Source of the DNA: Pontibacillus yanchengensis
GTDB taxonomy: Bacteria; Bacillota; Bacilli; Bacillales; BH030062
NCBI RefSeq assembly: GCF_009856295.1
Contig: NZ_WMEU01000003.1
Coordinates: forward strand, 310,001-374,000
Length of the DNA stretch: 64,000 nucleotides
Reading direction: 5' to 3'
The position numbers and the translations under genes were made by a program. Shown here piece after piece: positions 1 to 8,377 of this stretch. Within the stretch, counting starts at the first letter, position 1, and the number at the start of each line of letters is the position of its first letter. The notes under the pieces are model-generated. The model had not been told where the DNA came from and did no database searches. It worked only from the letters and a program-made list of their open reading frames with translations.

Positions 1-819
1 CTTGTAAAAGAGACCTCTACTCCAACAGATTCAGATAGGGGACCTGAGGCAATTATTGAGGACATGATTCGGTTCATTACAGATTTTCAAGTGGAATTCC
101 CAGGTATTACAGGAGTAGGGATTGGCTCTCCTGGGCCGCTTGATGCTGAAACTGGTGTTATTTTAAATCCACCCAATCTTCCTGGTTGGAAGCATGTTCC
201 TTTAACGAAACAAATTAGGGAAGCGGTGAATCTTCCTGTTTTTCTAGAGAATGATGCGAATGTGGCTGCGTTAGCTGAAGCTACATCTGGTGCAGGTGTT
301 GGACACGAAAGTGTGTATTATATTACATGGAGCACAGGAATAGGCGGTGGCTTTGTGTTGAAAGGCAAGCTTCAACCAGGATCTGCAGGCTATGCTGGAG
401 AAATTGGCAATATGATTGTTCAGCCAGGTGGTACGCAGTATGCAACGCTAAATCCAGGTGCTTTAGAAGCCGTGGCCAGTGGTACAGCCATTGGCCTGGA
501 AGGTAAGCGTCAATTAGGTATTGATGGCGGAGCCGAAGTGGTTTTTAATCTCGCCAATAAAGGGAATACTGAAGCAAAGAGGATCATTGACGATGCGATG
601 GATTACTTGGCGATTGGAATTGCCAATATCACCTTTGCGTTAGATCCATCATTGTTTATACTTGGCGGTGGAGTCATGCAAGCTGGTGATGAATTACTTA
701 CATCCCTCCATGAAAAAGTTCACTCTATTTTATATGAGGGACAAAAGGTGGAAATGAAAAAAGCCACGCTTGGAGGTAAAGCGGGTGTAATTGGAGCAGC
801 ACAATTAGCCTTAGCTTAA
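1..819 (+). CDS. ROK-family sugar kinase, 5' end outside window
   Basis: The frame is open from base 1, so the start codon and roughly the first 30-40 residues (the phosphate-1 loop) lie upstream. Visible ROK hallmarks are GVGIGSPGPLD, the catalytic region ENDANVAALAE, and the glycine-rich STGIGGGF. ROK kinases phosphorylate hexoses such as glucose, N-acetylglucosamine or N-acetylmannosamine with ATP in the cytoplasm. Lying 24 bp upstream of nagA-nagB, it probably phosphorylates an amino sugar (inference); glucokinase is the alternative. Odd point: the usual zinc site CxCGxxGC after the EIGNM segment is absent and is replaced by PGGTQYATLNPGALE, which keeps the closing LEA.ASG part of the motif. 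The family call is safe, the substrate is not. Confidence 0.85.
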   Translation, partial: LVKETSTPTDSDRGPEAIIEDMIRFITDFQVEFPGITGVGIGSPGPLDAETGVILNPPNLPGWKHVPLTKQIREAVNLPVFLENDANVAALAEATSGAGVGHESVYYITWSTGIGGGFVLKGKLQPGSAGYAGEIGNMIVQPGGTQYATLNPGALEAVASGTAIGLEGKRQLGIDGGAEVVFNLANKGNTEAKRIIDDAMDYLAIGIANITFALDPSLFILGGGVMQAGDELLTSLHEKVHSILYEGQKVEMKKATLGGKAGVIGAAQLALA

Positions 820-843
820 TTTAATAAAAAAGAGGTGCAAGCC

Positions 844-2004
844 ATGCTACTGACCAACGGAACGATATATACGGAACAAGGCAAGAGGGAGAATGGATCC
901 ATTTTTATTGATAATGGAAAAATTGCATCGCTTAATCGGAATCGAGCTACAGGGGAACATCAGGTCATTGAACTACCTGAATCGTATAAGATCATTCCGG
1001 GGTTCATTGACCTGCACATTCATGGTGCTGGGGGAGCAGACATGATGGATGCGACACCAGAAGCATTAGCAACGATATCAAAACGGTTAGCAGAAAGAGG
1101 CACGACGAGCTTTCTTGCTACGACGATGACACAGGCTGACGAGAACATTGAGGCAGCCTTAAAAAATGCAAGAACCTGTATAGACCACCAAACAACTGGT
1201 TCAGAGATACTTGGCGTTCATTTGGAAGGCCCATTTATTTCGCCAGGACGTGCTGGAGCTCAACCTTCTGAGCACATTCGGAAGGGTTCTGTGGATATGT
1301 TTCAACGTTGGCAGGAAGCGGCGGGGAACCATATTCGTTTAGTAACGCTAGCCCCAGAAGAGGATAACGATTATGCTCTTACCTCTTATTTAAAGGAAAC
1401 GGGCGTCGTTGCGTCCATTGGTCATTCCGATGCAACGTATGAACAAGTGAATGAAGCAGTCGAAAAGGGGATTACCCATGCCACGCATCTTTTTAATCAG
1501 ATGAGAGGATTACACCATCGTGAACCAGGTGTGGTGGGAGCAACTATGTTAAATAAAGCGATTCGAGCAGAGTTGATTACCGATGGGTTCCACGTTAGCC
1601 CTGCGATGATCCAACTGACGTATCAACAACTCGGCCGGGAACGCTTAATGTTAATTACAGACGCAATGCGGGCTCAGTGTATGCCTGAAGGAAAGTATGA
1701 TCTAGGTGGACAAGATGTTTTTGTAGAAGGGGCCATGGCAAAGCTATCTGATGGCACATTGGCGGGAAGCATTTTAACACTCGATCAAGCATTGAAAAAT
1801 ACGATGATTTATACAGGCTGTTCTCTTGAAGACGTCATCCAAATGGCTTCGTACAATCCAGCCAAAGAATTAGGCATTCAGAACAAAAAGGGGAGCATTG
1901 GTGTTGGGAAAGATGCCGATCTCGTCGTGCTTGATGACAACAATGAGGTATATATGACCTTATGCAAAGGTGAGGTTCACTATCGAAGGGAGGAATCCGA
2001 ATGA
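844..2004 (+). CDS. nagA: N-acetylglucosamine-6-phosphate deacetylase
   Basis: Removes the acetyl group from GlcNAc-6-phosphate to give glucosamine-6-phosphate, the step before NagB. The amidohydrolase fold shows the metal motif LHIHGAGG near residue 60, GVHLEGPFISPGR with a metal-binding Glu, SIGHSDATYEQ, THATHLFNQM and the catalytic Asp in LITDAMRA. About 386 residues, the usual family length. A frame-matched GTG lies at 835, but it is part of the likely ribosome site AGAGGTG (831-837), so ATG 844, 6 nt after that site, is chosen. The stop overlaps the nagB start (ATGA), indicating translational coupling. Confidence 0.96.
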   Translation: MLLTNGTIYTEQGKRENGSIFIDNGKIASLNRNRATGEHQVIELPESYKIIPGFIDLHIHGAGGADMMDATPEALATISKRLAERGTTSFLATTMTQADENIEAALKNARTCIDHQTTGSEILGVHLEGPFISPGRAGAQPSEHIRKGSVDMFQRWQEAAGNHIRLVTLAPEEDNDYALTSYLKETGVVASIGHSDATYEQVNEAVEKGITHATHLFNQMRGLHHREPGVVGATMLNKAIRAELITDGFHVSPAMIQLTYQQLGRERLMLITDAMRAQCMPEGKYDLGGQDVFVEGAMAKLSDGTLAGSILTLDQALKNTMIYTGCSLEDVIQMASYNPAKELGIQNKKGSIGVGKDADLVVLDDNNEVYMTLCKGEVHYRREESE

Positions 2005-2738
2005 AAATCTATGTAACAAAAGACAAAAAAGAGATGAATCAAAAAGCAGCAGAAATCATTCTAGAACGCATCCAAGAAAAGCCTGATATGACACTTGGCT
2101 TAGCTACAGGAGGCACACCAGAAGGAACCTATGATGATCTAGTAAACGATTATCAACAACATGGCACCTCCTATCAAAACATTACTACATTTAATCTAGA
2201 TGAATACGTCGGATTGCCTTCAGATGATCCGAATAGTTATCTTTCCTACATGAGAGAGCATTTATTTCATCATATAGATATCCCTCTTGAGCAAACCAAT
2301 CTGCCAAATGGAATAGCTGAAGATTTGGAAGCGGAATGCGATGAATATGAAATGAAAATTCATGGCCATGGTGGAATCGATCTCCAACTATTAGGCATAG
2401 GGGAAAATGGTCATATAGGCTTCAACGAACCTGGTACTGCGTTCGGTAGCAAGACACACGTCGTCGAGCTAGCGGAGTCAACACGTGAAGCGAATGCACG
2501 CTTTTTTGACTCTAAGGAAGACGTGCCAACTCACGCCATCACGATGGGGATCCAGACGATTTTAAAATCAAAAGAAATTCTTCTCCTGATTTCCGGTGAG
2601 CGCAAGCAAGAAGCCTTACTTCGTCTACTACACGGAGGCGTATCCGAGGACTTCCCAGCAAGCGCCCTTAAAGAACACCCGAACCTAACCGTCATTGCGG
2701 ATGAAGCAGCAATTGAAAATAAAAGTGTCGTCGACTGA
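2001..2738 (+). CDS. nagB: Glucosamine-6-phosphate deaminase
   Basis: Converts glucosamine-6-phosphate to fructose-6-phosphate and ammonia, feeding amino sugars into glycolysis. 245 residues, near the short NagB form of Bacillus. Visible motifs: LATGGTPEGTYDDL (phosphate binding), FNLDEYVGL with the catalytic base Asp, and GIGENGHIGFNEPG with the catalytic His. It overlaps nagA by 4 nt and is followed by a terminator at 2752-2779, so the kinase-nagA-nagB unit ends here. No GntR-type NagR/YvoA regulator follows, unlike the B. subtilis nagAB-yvoA order. Confidence 0.97.
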   Translation: MKIYVTKDKKEMNQKAAEIILERIQEKPDMTLGLATGGTPEGTYDDLVNDYQQHGTSYQNITTFNLDEYVGLPSDDPNSYLSYMREHLFHHIDIPLEQTNLPNGIAEDLEAECDEYEMKIHGHGGIDLQLLGIGENGHIGFNEPGTAFGSKTHVVELAESTREANARFFDSKEDVPTHAITMGIQTILKSKEILLLISGERKQEALLRLLHGGVSEDFPASALKEHPNLTVIADEAAIENKSVVD

Positions 2739-2751
2739 TTTGACTTAGGAG

Positions 2752-2779
2752 TGAGGTAGACATCGTCTGCCTCATTTTT
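2752..2779 (+). terminator. Rho-independent terminator after nagB
   Basis: Ten-pair stem TGAGGTAGAC/GTCTGCCTCA (one G-U pair) with a 3-nt loop, followed by TTTTT. It sits 13 bp past the nagB stop. Confidence 0.85.
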
Positions 2780-2893
2780 GTGTATAGGAAGCTATAAAAA
2801 TGTTGGCTTATGCATAACGAAGTAAGTTATAGAGGCCACGTCCAACTCCTCCCCCCTCAGGTTCTTAAGTAACACTGACTGTGGAGAAGTTAC
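2777..2893 (+). repeat. Degenerate copy of intergenic repeat A
   Basis: Starts directly at the nagB terminator T-run. It shares GGAAGCTATAAAAATGTT-like sequence with the flank of the copy at 62355, then CCACGTCCAACTCC and CCCCCCTCAGGTTCTTAAG, matching the hairpin variant at 37072. The right end is eroded. It fills the gap before the LCP-like gene. Confidence 0.5.
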
Positions 2894-2916
2894 CCATGTG
2901 AGTTCCATGAAAACTA

Positions 2917-3831
2917 GTGAACTACTATTTTTCACCTAACGATGTATATCCCAACGAGCCCTCGTCCACACTGATGGTAAAACGTAAGGGATCGATGCCT
3001 ATGAGACCACCGCGCATTCGACGCTCGTTGTTTAGCTTAGCATTGGTTATTTTTGTGATCGGCCTCATGTTTCAGGAGGATTTCTGGACAAAAGCTCCTG
3101 GAGAGGTGGAAGAGGAAGAAACAGAACCTGTTGTCGAAGAAGAGGATACGCCTGATGTGCAGCATTCCAAAGACTATAACCATAACAATCCAAAGGTGAG
3201 TCCACTAGAAATTGAGGATGCACCGGTTGATATGGAAGAAGGAATGGCTGACACTGACCACGTTTCGTTACTATTAATCGAGGATCAACAAGATGAGATT
3301 GCAAAATTGACTTTTGTAACCATGCAGCCCGAAACGAACACCGTTTATGTATCCAAAATAAATTCGTACAAAGTTGCAGCGGAAACAGAACATCTTCTGG
3401 CAAAGCTCGAACGCGATATGAAGTACCCTTTAGACTTTTACATTCGGCTCGATCAGGAAGCCATTGAAACCATTTCTGAGAGAGCATTAGAAAATGAGTA
3501 TTTTAAAGGATTGTTAGAAGAACAGCTTAGTGATGCGAATCTAATAGGCGCCAAGATACCAGAAGTGAATATTGGTACGATGTTAAAGGATATGACACAA
3601 CTATCGTTTAGTACATTGCTTTCGCTTAACCAGTTAGCTTCTGACTTGCAACAAGAAGTAGAAACAAACTTATCCATTGGAGAATTGATGGTGCTTCGAA
3701 ACAAAATTGGAATGGATACACTGACCAAGCCAATGAATGTAGAGGAAGGCTTTTATTTTGAGACCTTGCCAGCTTCGAATGAGATCTCTGATGAACAACA
3801 GCAAGAGATAACCTCCATTACAGGTGTTTGA
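2917..3831 (+). CDS. Degenerate LCP-like single-pass membrane protein
   Basis: About 304 residues. The N-terminal half has basic residues then one hydrophobic segment (SLFSLALVIFVIGLMF), followed by a very acidic linker (EVEEEETEPVVEEED), so the rest should face outward. The C-terminal part follows the LytR-CpsA-Psr fold pattern: VSLLLIEDQQDE..LTFVTMQPETNTVYVSKI resembles the LCP core ILFLGVD..LVLATLN...KLVSIPRD, and YPLDFYIRLDQEAIETI resembles IPVDYYVRLNFNAFIETV of the true LCP protein at 37193. The catalytic arginines of LCP enzymes (IPRD and ARTRK.DSD..R..RQ) are missing, so it is unlikely to transfer glycopolymers. The start is uncertain: GTG 2917 gives the full frame, while ATG 2973 or 2995 (after AAGGGA) would still keep the membrane segment. 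Confidence 0.6.
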   Translation: MNYYFSPNDVYPNEPSSTLMVKRKGSMPMRPPRIRRSLFSLALVIFVIGLMFQEDFWTKAPGEVEEEETEPVVEEEDTPDVQHSKDYNHNNPKVSPLEIEDAPVDMEEGMADTDHVSLLLIEDQQDEIAKLTFVTMQPETNTVYVSKINSYKVAAETEHLLAKLERDMKYPLDFYIRLDQEAIETISERALENEYFKGLLEEQLSDANLIGAKIPEVNIGTMLKDMTQLSFSTLLSLNQLASDLQQEVETNLSIGELMVLRNKIGMDTLTKPMNVEEGFYFETLPASNEISDEQQQEITSITGV

Positions 3832-3879
3832 ACGCTCCTTTTCGATAGGAAGGGGTTTTCTTATTAGGGCGGAGGCGAA

Positions 3880-4080
3880 TTGGAGCGAGAAATGGAATAT
3901 AGGAGCCACTTTCTCGAAATAGGAGCGGGAATTAAAATATAGGGGCAACTCCCATTTTCCCGGCGGTACGCGGAGGGCGATTGGAATGCTGGTGCGATTC
4001 TTAGCTTGCGAGCAACTTTTTCGATTTCGGAGCAAAATCTGAAATTTGCGATCAACTTTCGAAATTTCCGAGCAAACCGC
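3880..4080. repeat. Short degenerate repeats B (GGAGCGA/CGAAATAGGAGC type)
   Basis: The 361-bp gap between the LCP-like gene and the helicase gene is filled with iterated variants of GGAGCGA and TTTCTCGAAATAGGAGCG (for example 3890-3930), then GCGATT..GGAGCAA variants up to 4080. The same words recur at 5965-6025 and 13690-13750. No gene of its own is supported; open frames here are by-products of the repeats. Confidence 0.6.
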
Positions 4081-4192
4081 CCCCCCTGCTCACCCCAGAC
4101 AACACCCAAAATGAATAAAACTTCCACTAGAGTCATCCCCAAACCCGTGCTACAATATAGAAATTGAGTTTTTTTACGGGGAGGGTATCATC

Positions 4193-5932
4193 ATGAAAGA
4201 ATTCCCAACAGATGACGATATTTCTAGTGTTGTAACGCTGTTAATCGATACATACAATGTTCCGGATCGCCTCATAAAAGGGATTATGGGGAAGGAGCAG
4301 GTGAATCAACTGAACCGCATGCTTCAGGATTTTTCCCAACAGACGATGGGGTCGTATCAAATGGCTCGTTTGGTCGTGATGCAAAAAGGAGCGGATGTGT
4401 TCTCGGGTTCTGGGCAGTCCATTCGAGAGTTGCGTAAGTTTTTGTTGAAAAAACTAAGCGACGATGCAGTGAAAGCAATTTATGAACAGCATCCGAATCC
4501 CAAGAAGAAGATTACCACGCCGAGCTATATGTACGGGGAACTTGCTGCGAAAAAGTGGATCCCCGGGGGGAGATGGCCGAAAGCATTTGTGCGGGCGCTT
4601 GGGTTTCCTACTATTTTTGCAGGCTTGAGCCAAAAGGATGGTAAGAAGAAGGCTGTTTATGAAGACGTGACACCTCAGAAAAAGGTACCGAAGCTCGTTC
4701 CGTATCAAGAAGATATGAAGCAGCGCATGCTTAAAGTCCTAAATCGGGAAGGGAATCAAACCCGCTGCATGCTTTCTTTGCCAACTGGTGGCGGGAAGAC
4801 GCGCATTGCAGTCGAGAGTTTTATTGAATGGATGCATCCTAGATTTTATGACGGAAAGTATATGTTATGGATTGCTCAAAGTGAAGAGCTTTGTGAGCAG
4901 GCGATTACGTGTATTTCCGATATGTGGATTGATAAGGAATTTTCGGAGAGTCTACGAATCTATCGTTATTTTGGTGGGAGCGAACCTGACCCAGATGATT
5001 TAACTGGTGGAGTTGTCGTCGCGAGTATTCGCCAAATCTATTCTCGTCTACAAAATGACGATCCTTTTATTCAAGAGGTATTGCAGGATTGTGGTGCGAT
5101 GATTATCGATGAAGCCCATCACGCTGCTTCCCATATGTATGCTCAGCTGTTTGAAAAAGCAGAAGAGCTTGCTGGAAAAGGACTGTTTGCCGTATGTGGC
5201 CTAACCGCCACCCCTGGGCGTAGCGACGAGTCAACATATACTTTGGTGGACCGATTTGAAGCTTACCTAATCAAACCTGAATTTCAGTGGAGCGAAACAT
5301 ATCATCGAAATCCGCTTGCTTATTTCAGGGATGAGGGGTACTTAGCTCGACCGAAGCATATAGTATATGAAAATAATAGTCGTCCCATTGAAGTAAAGGA
5401 AGAGGAAGTATTTGATCACTTTGGCGACTTTGCGCCAGAATTTTTACGAGTGCTTGCTGCCGATCAAGAGCGGAACAAGTTAATTACGAAGCGCTTGATG
5501 GAAATTCCGCACGGTGCTCCTACACTCGTTTATGCATGCACAGTGGAGCACGCCGAATTTTTAGCAAGTGTGATGAATGCGCTAGGGAGGAAGGCTGTTT
5601 CGATTTCAGCTAAAACATCCAAAGCACAGCGAAATATGTATATCGACGCCTTTAAACGAGGCGACATTGAGTTCTTGTTTAACTACGGAGTACTGACAAC
5701 GGGCTTTGACGCACCGAAAACCGAGTACATCGTCATCTGCCGACCAACCACGAGCGCTGTCCTTTATGAACAAATCATCGGCCGCGGCTTACGTGGACCT
5801 AAGTTCGGAGGCACCAGCGAATGTACCATCATTGATTTTGCCGACAACATCCTAAACCTGGGCCCACCCCTTGCCTATACACGCTTCCACCATTTATGGG
5901 AGCTGAAGGAAGAGGTGCTCCCGGCCAAGTAA
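4193..5932 (+). CDS. SF2 DEAD/DEAH-box helicase with unrecognised N-terminal domain
   Basis: A 579-residue cytoplasmic protein. Residues 1-165 match no family I know (helical, with QSIRELRKFLLKKLSDDAV). Residues 165-579 form a two-lobed superfamily 2 ATPase related to UvrB/type III restriction helicases: Walker A LPTGGGKT (~196-203), DEAH box IIDEAHH (304-310), motif III LTATPGR (338-343), motif V GVLTTGFDAP, and motif VI QIIGRGLRG. ATP-dependent DNA or RNA remodelling is therefore expected; the substrate is unknown. GGGGAGGG precedes ATG 4193. It stands alone, without nuclease or methylase partners, so neither a restriction system nor a known defence system can be claimed. A solitary repair helicase or a defence ATPase are both possible. 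Confidence 0.8.
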   Translation: MKEFPTDDDISSVVTLLIDTYNVPDRLIKGIMGKEQVNQLNRMLQDFSQQTMGSYQMARLVVMQKGADVFSGSGQSIRELRKFLLKKLSDDAVKAIYEQHPNPKKKITTPSYMYGELAAKKWIPGGRWPKAFVRALGFPTIFAGLSQKDGKKKAVYEDVTPQKKVPKLVPYQEDMKQRMLKVLNREGNQTRCMLSLPTGGGKTRIAVESFIEWMHPRFYDGKYMLWIAQSEELCEQAITCISDMWIDKEFSESLRIYRYFGGSEPDPDDLTGGVVVASIRQIYSRLQNDDPFIQEVLQDCGAMIIDEAHHAASHMYAQLFEKAEELAGKGLFAVCGLTATPGRSDESTYTLVDRFEAYLIKPEFQWSETYHRNPLAYFRDEGYLARPKHIVYENNSRPIEVKEEEVFDHFGDFAPEFLRVLAADQERNKLITKRLMEIPHGAPTLVYACTVEHAEFLASVMNALGRKAVSISAKTSKAQRNMYIDAFKRGDIEFLFNYGVLTTGFDAPKTEYIVICRPTTSAVLYEQIIGRGLRGPKFGGTSECTIIDFADNILNLGPPLAYTRFHHLWELKEEVLPAK

Positions 5933-5964
5933 GTCTATCTTCTGTTGGAGATAGGCTTTTTTTG

Positions 5965-6025
5965 GAGATGGGAGCATATGAGCGACTTTTTCCATATTTG
6001 ATTGAGATAGCAAATATAGGAGCGA
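5965..6025. repeat. Short degenerate repeats B
   Basis: GGAGATGGGAGCATATGAGCGAC and ATAGGAGCGACC words between the helicase and the GH66 terminator, of the same kind as 3880-4080. Confidence 0.45.
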
Positions 6026-6044
6026 CCACCTACCATAAATGCAT

Positions 6045-6074
6045 TAAAAAGCCCGCCCCACAAAGGGACGGGCT
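6045..6074 (-). terminator. Terminator of the GH66 gene
   Basis: On the minus strand AGCCCGTCCC / GGGGCGGGCT forms a strong stem (one mismatch) with a short loop, followed by TTTT. It lies 9 bp past the GH66 stop. Confidence 0.85.
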
Positions 6075-6082
6075 CGTGCTCA

Positions 6083-7882
6083 TTAATATTCCATTACAAT
6101 CATATCCCAGTATTGGATTTTCGGTAGAGTGAGCTCTACGTGACCATCTTCTTGCGTGAATTTTAGCTGGGAAGGGAGGCCGTTGTTCCAGTCAGGTGAT
6201 GCGATCCATACGTTTTTTACTTTTTTCGATTCAGCGATGGATAGCGATAATTCTTGTTTCATGGCAGGTTCGGTTTGGGTGCCATTCGTATCGCGCCAGT
6301 TCATGTGATCGGTGTTAAAGTAATTAAGGATATGGATGATTTTTTTATCTTCTTTCTTCTTTGCAAATGTGTATAGTTCTCCACGAGCCGGTTTATCACT
6401 TAGTTGGACCCATTGTGAGGTGGTGATGTTTAGCTCAGCTGGCTGCACATCATCTCGGAGAAGGTTTTCATATGCGACCATGAAGTCATAGTATTTTGTT
6501 AAGTCTTTTTTCAAATTTTCAGGAATGGTGAGATTGTCATGTGGAAAATATTCCTGAGATAACATGTGCTCACCAAGCTCCAAGTGGGCCCCGCCTTGGG
6601 CAAAAATTAGCGCGTCTGTGTAAAGAACACTGGCAGGATTAAAACTGCCTTCTTTATTCGATTTTTTATAATTCAAATAGGCCGCAAGCACTTGGTTCTT
6701 TTCATAATTGGATAGACGGTGGTTCTCGATCAACACGTCGTTCAAATCAGCGTAGGTGGTAATGGGATCCCACAACTCGGAATATAAAAAGGGAGTAGCT
6801 GATGAGTCCGCAATTTGTTCCTGACCAAACTGATTTACAGCATTCATGACAAGTGTTTTATCTGGGAATTTTTCTTGTGCAGCTGTTAAGAAGCTCTTAT
6901 AGCTATCTAACAGGTTCACTTTTTCCCCTTCTGCATTGTACACGTCGCCTCGATCACCAAGTTGGTCTATGTGCCATCCGTCAAAATTCAGAGAATCAAA
7001 AACAGTTTGTTGCTTCGAAAAGATATAATCCTGCCATGCTTGATTGCCTGGATTCGTTAAGGTGATATCACCTTTCCAGCTATCAGGAAGTTCATGGGTT
7101 GCGAGTTCTTCTTGTTCTTCATCTTTATAAAGGTACCATTCTTCTTTTTCGCCATCTTCTTTTTCTTTGGCTAACGTCCCGTTTAAAAGGTTATAGGACA
7201 TCGCAGCCATGTTGTTTTCATGAGCTAAGTTGATGTATTCTTCTACGGTTTGAAAAGATACAGGTTGATTAGCAATATTGGACCAGCTTTGCTTAGGCTC
7301 CCCATCCTCGTTCATTTTTAGAGGTTGCTGGTGTTCATCATGCCAATCGTAAAATTGAAGACCATTAATATGATATCGTGTCAAGTTATTGATGACCTCT
7401 TGTTGCTTGGAATCCTCCATATCAGAAAAATCGGAAAGAAATCCGTAGCGAGGAAAGGTTTCCCATGAAGAAGAGACATCAAGTGCAATGGTTTTCCCAC
7501 CACTTGTGTTGTGCAGAGGGACGACTTCCACGTAATACCCACGATAATCTGCTTTTGGTGTTTGCCATGTCCATGTGAACGTTTGATCGGTGACTTGAAT
7601 AATCTTTTCATGAACCGGCTCGTCTAAATGGTAATAAACAATCTTTACGTCCATGGCGTGATTAGGTTTTTTCGACAAAGTTGCCTCAAAATTCACGGTG
7701 CTTTCTGGATGATATTTTGCTTTATCTTTTGATATGGATGTCAGATTGATGTCTTGTCCAACTGGTTTCTTTTCGTTAGGGGCTTCAAACGATTCATCTT
7801 CTGACCATAAAAATCGAGCTGGAATGATGAGTAATAGTAAAATGCCAAGGAAAATAATCGGTAACAACCAACGTTTATTCAT
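6083..7882 (-). CDS. Membrane-anchored GH66 glycosidase (dextranase type)
   Basis: 599 residues. An N-terminal hydrophobic segment (residues 5-23) acts as signal anchor, placing the enzyme outside the membrane. Residues about 50-135 form a beta-rich domain, followed by a (beta/alpha)8 glycoside hydrolase family 66 core. The core shows YGFLSDF, INGLQFYDWHDEH, DGWHIDQLGDRG with the expected nucleophile Asp306, and YSELWDP with the expected acid/base Glu369; the pairing follows known GH66 dextranases. Family members hydrolyse alpha-1,6-glucans or make cyclic isomaltooligosaccharides. The C-terminus is a beta-sandwich ending IQYWDMIVMEY, typical of the family. GGAGGGG precedes the ATG. It is a lone gene with its own terminator, with no sugar transporter beside it. 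Confidence 0.88.
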   Translation of the reverse strand: MNKRWLLPIIFLGILLLLIIPARFLWSEDESFEAPNEKKPVGQDINLTSISKDKAKYHPESTVNFEATLSKKPNHAMDVKIVYYHLDEPVHEKIIQVTDQTFTWTWQTPKADYRGYYVEVVPLHNTSGGKTIALDVSSSWETFPRYGFLSDFSDMEDSKQQEVINNLTRYHINGLQFYDWHDEHQQPLKMNEDGEPKQSWSNIANQPVSFQTVEEYINLAHENNMAAMSYNLLNGTLAKEKEDGEKEEWYLYKDEEQEELATHELPDSWKGDITLTNPGNQAWQDYIFSKQQTVFDSLNFDGWHIDQLGDRGDVYNAEGEKVNLLDSYKSFLTAAQEKFPDKTLVMNAVNQFGQEQIADSSATPFLYSELWDPITTYADLNDVLIENHRLSNYEKNQVLAAYLNYKKSNKEGSFNPASVLYTDALIFAQGGAHLELGEHMLSQEYFPHDNLTIPENLKKDLTKYYDFMVAYENLLRDDVQPAELNITTSQWVQLSDKPARGELYTFAKKKEDKKIIHILNYFNTDHMNWRDTNGTQTEPAMKQELSLSIAESKKVKNVWIASPDWNNGLPSQLKFTQEDGHVELTLPKIQYWDMIVMEY

Positions 7883-8149
7883 GTAGCCCCTCCTTCTTTT
7901 TTATAGTAAAAATTTTGTGTATTAGAGGCGATAAAAGGTCTTTTTTATATACAGCAAAAGCAACTTCTTATATTTTACCACATACAAAAGACTAACAGGG
8001 CGTACCTGTTAGTCTTAAAGTGGCTTTTGATAAGGAAACTTATGCTTACAATAGGGATTGGAGTTGGTGTGCTCGTTAAGCACTATTATACATTACGACC
8101 TCTGCCTCCTTTTTATGGGGGGTTACGTATTTTATTGTGTATAAAAAAA

Positions 8150-8300
8150 CTGCACATATCGGGAGCAGTCTCGGTGGGATATCGGCGAGTTTCGGTTAGT
8201 TATCCGCGCCATTTTGCATATATCAGCGACTTTTACAGTTATTTCTGCGAAAATCCTATTTTATCTGCGACTTTACCAATATATCAGCGACTCTAGCTAG
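8150..8300. repeat. Short degenerate repeats C (GATATATCAGCGAC type)
   Basis: The 495-bp gap 7883-8377 lacks a supported gene. Its second half contains repeated variants of ATATCAGCGACTTT and ATTTCTGCGAAAATCCTA, similar to 12240-12330 and 42425-42530. The first half (7883-8140) shows only AT-rich sequence, presumably including the GH66 promoter on the minus strand. Confidence 0.55.
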
Positions 8301-8337
8301 TACTCCAGCCCATCCACTCCACAATCTCGCTGCCAAC

Positions 8338-8372
8338 CAAAAAAAACCAGGCACCCCAAGGATGCCTGGTTT
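8338..8372 (-). terminator. Terminator of the APC permease gene
   Basis: Stem AAACCAGGCA/TGCCTGGTTT with a 9-nt loop; on the minus strand it is followed by a run of eight T, 6 bp downstream of the permease stop. Confidence 0.9.
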
Positions 8373-8377
8373 TCTCT

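Noticed and set aside
3453..4142. Minus-strand frames opposite the LCP-like gene and repeats B
   Set aside because: No ribosome sites, and composition follows the plus-strand coding or repeat sequence.
4193..5932. Type III restriction or a known defence system around the helicase
   Set aside because: No methylase, nuclease or other defence gene is adjacent; only the helicase motor is seen.
8027..8296. 89-codon frame on the plus strand
   Set aside because: Translation of repeat C words (IYQRL, SDFYSY type); such frames recur wherever the repeat does.
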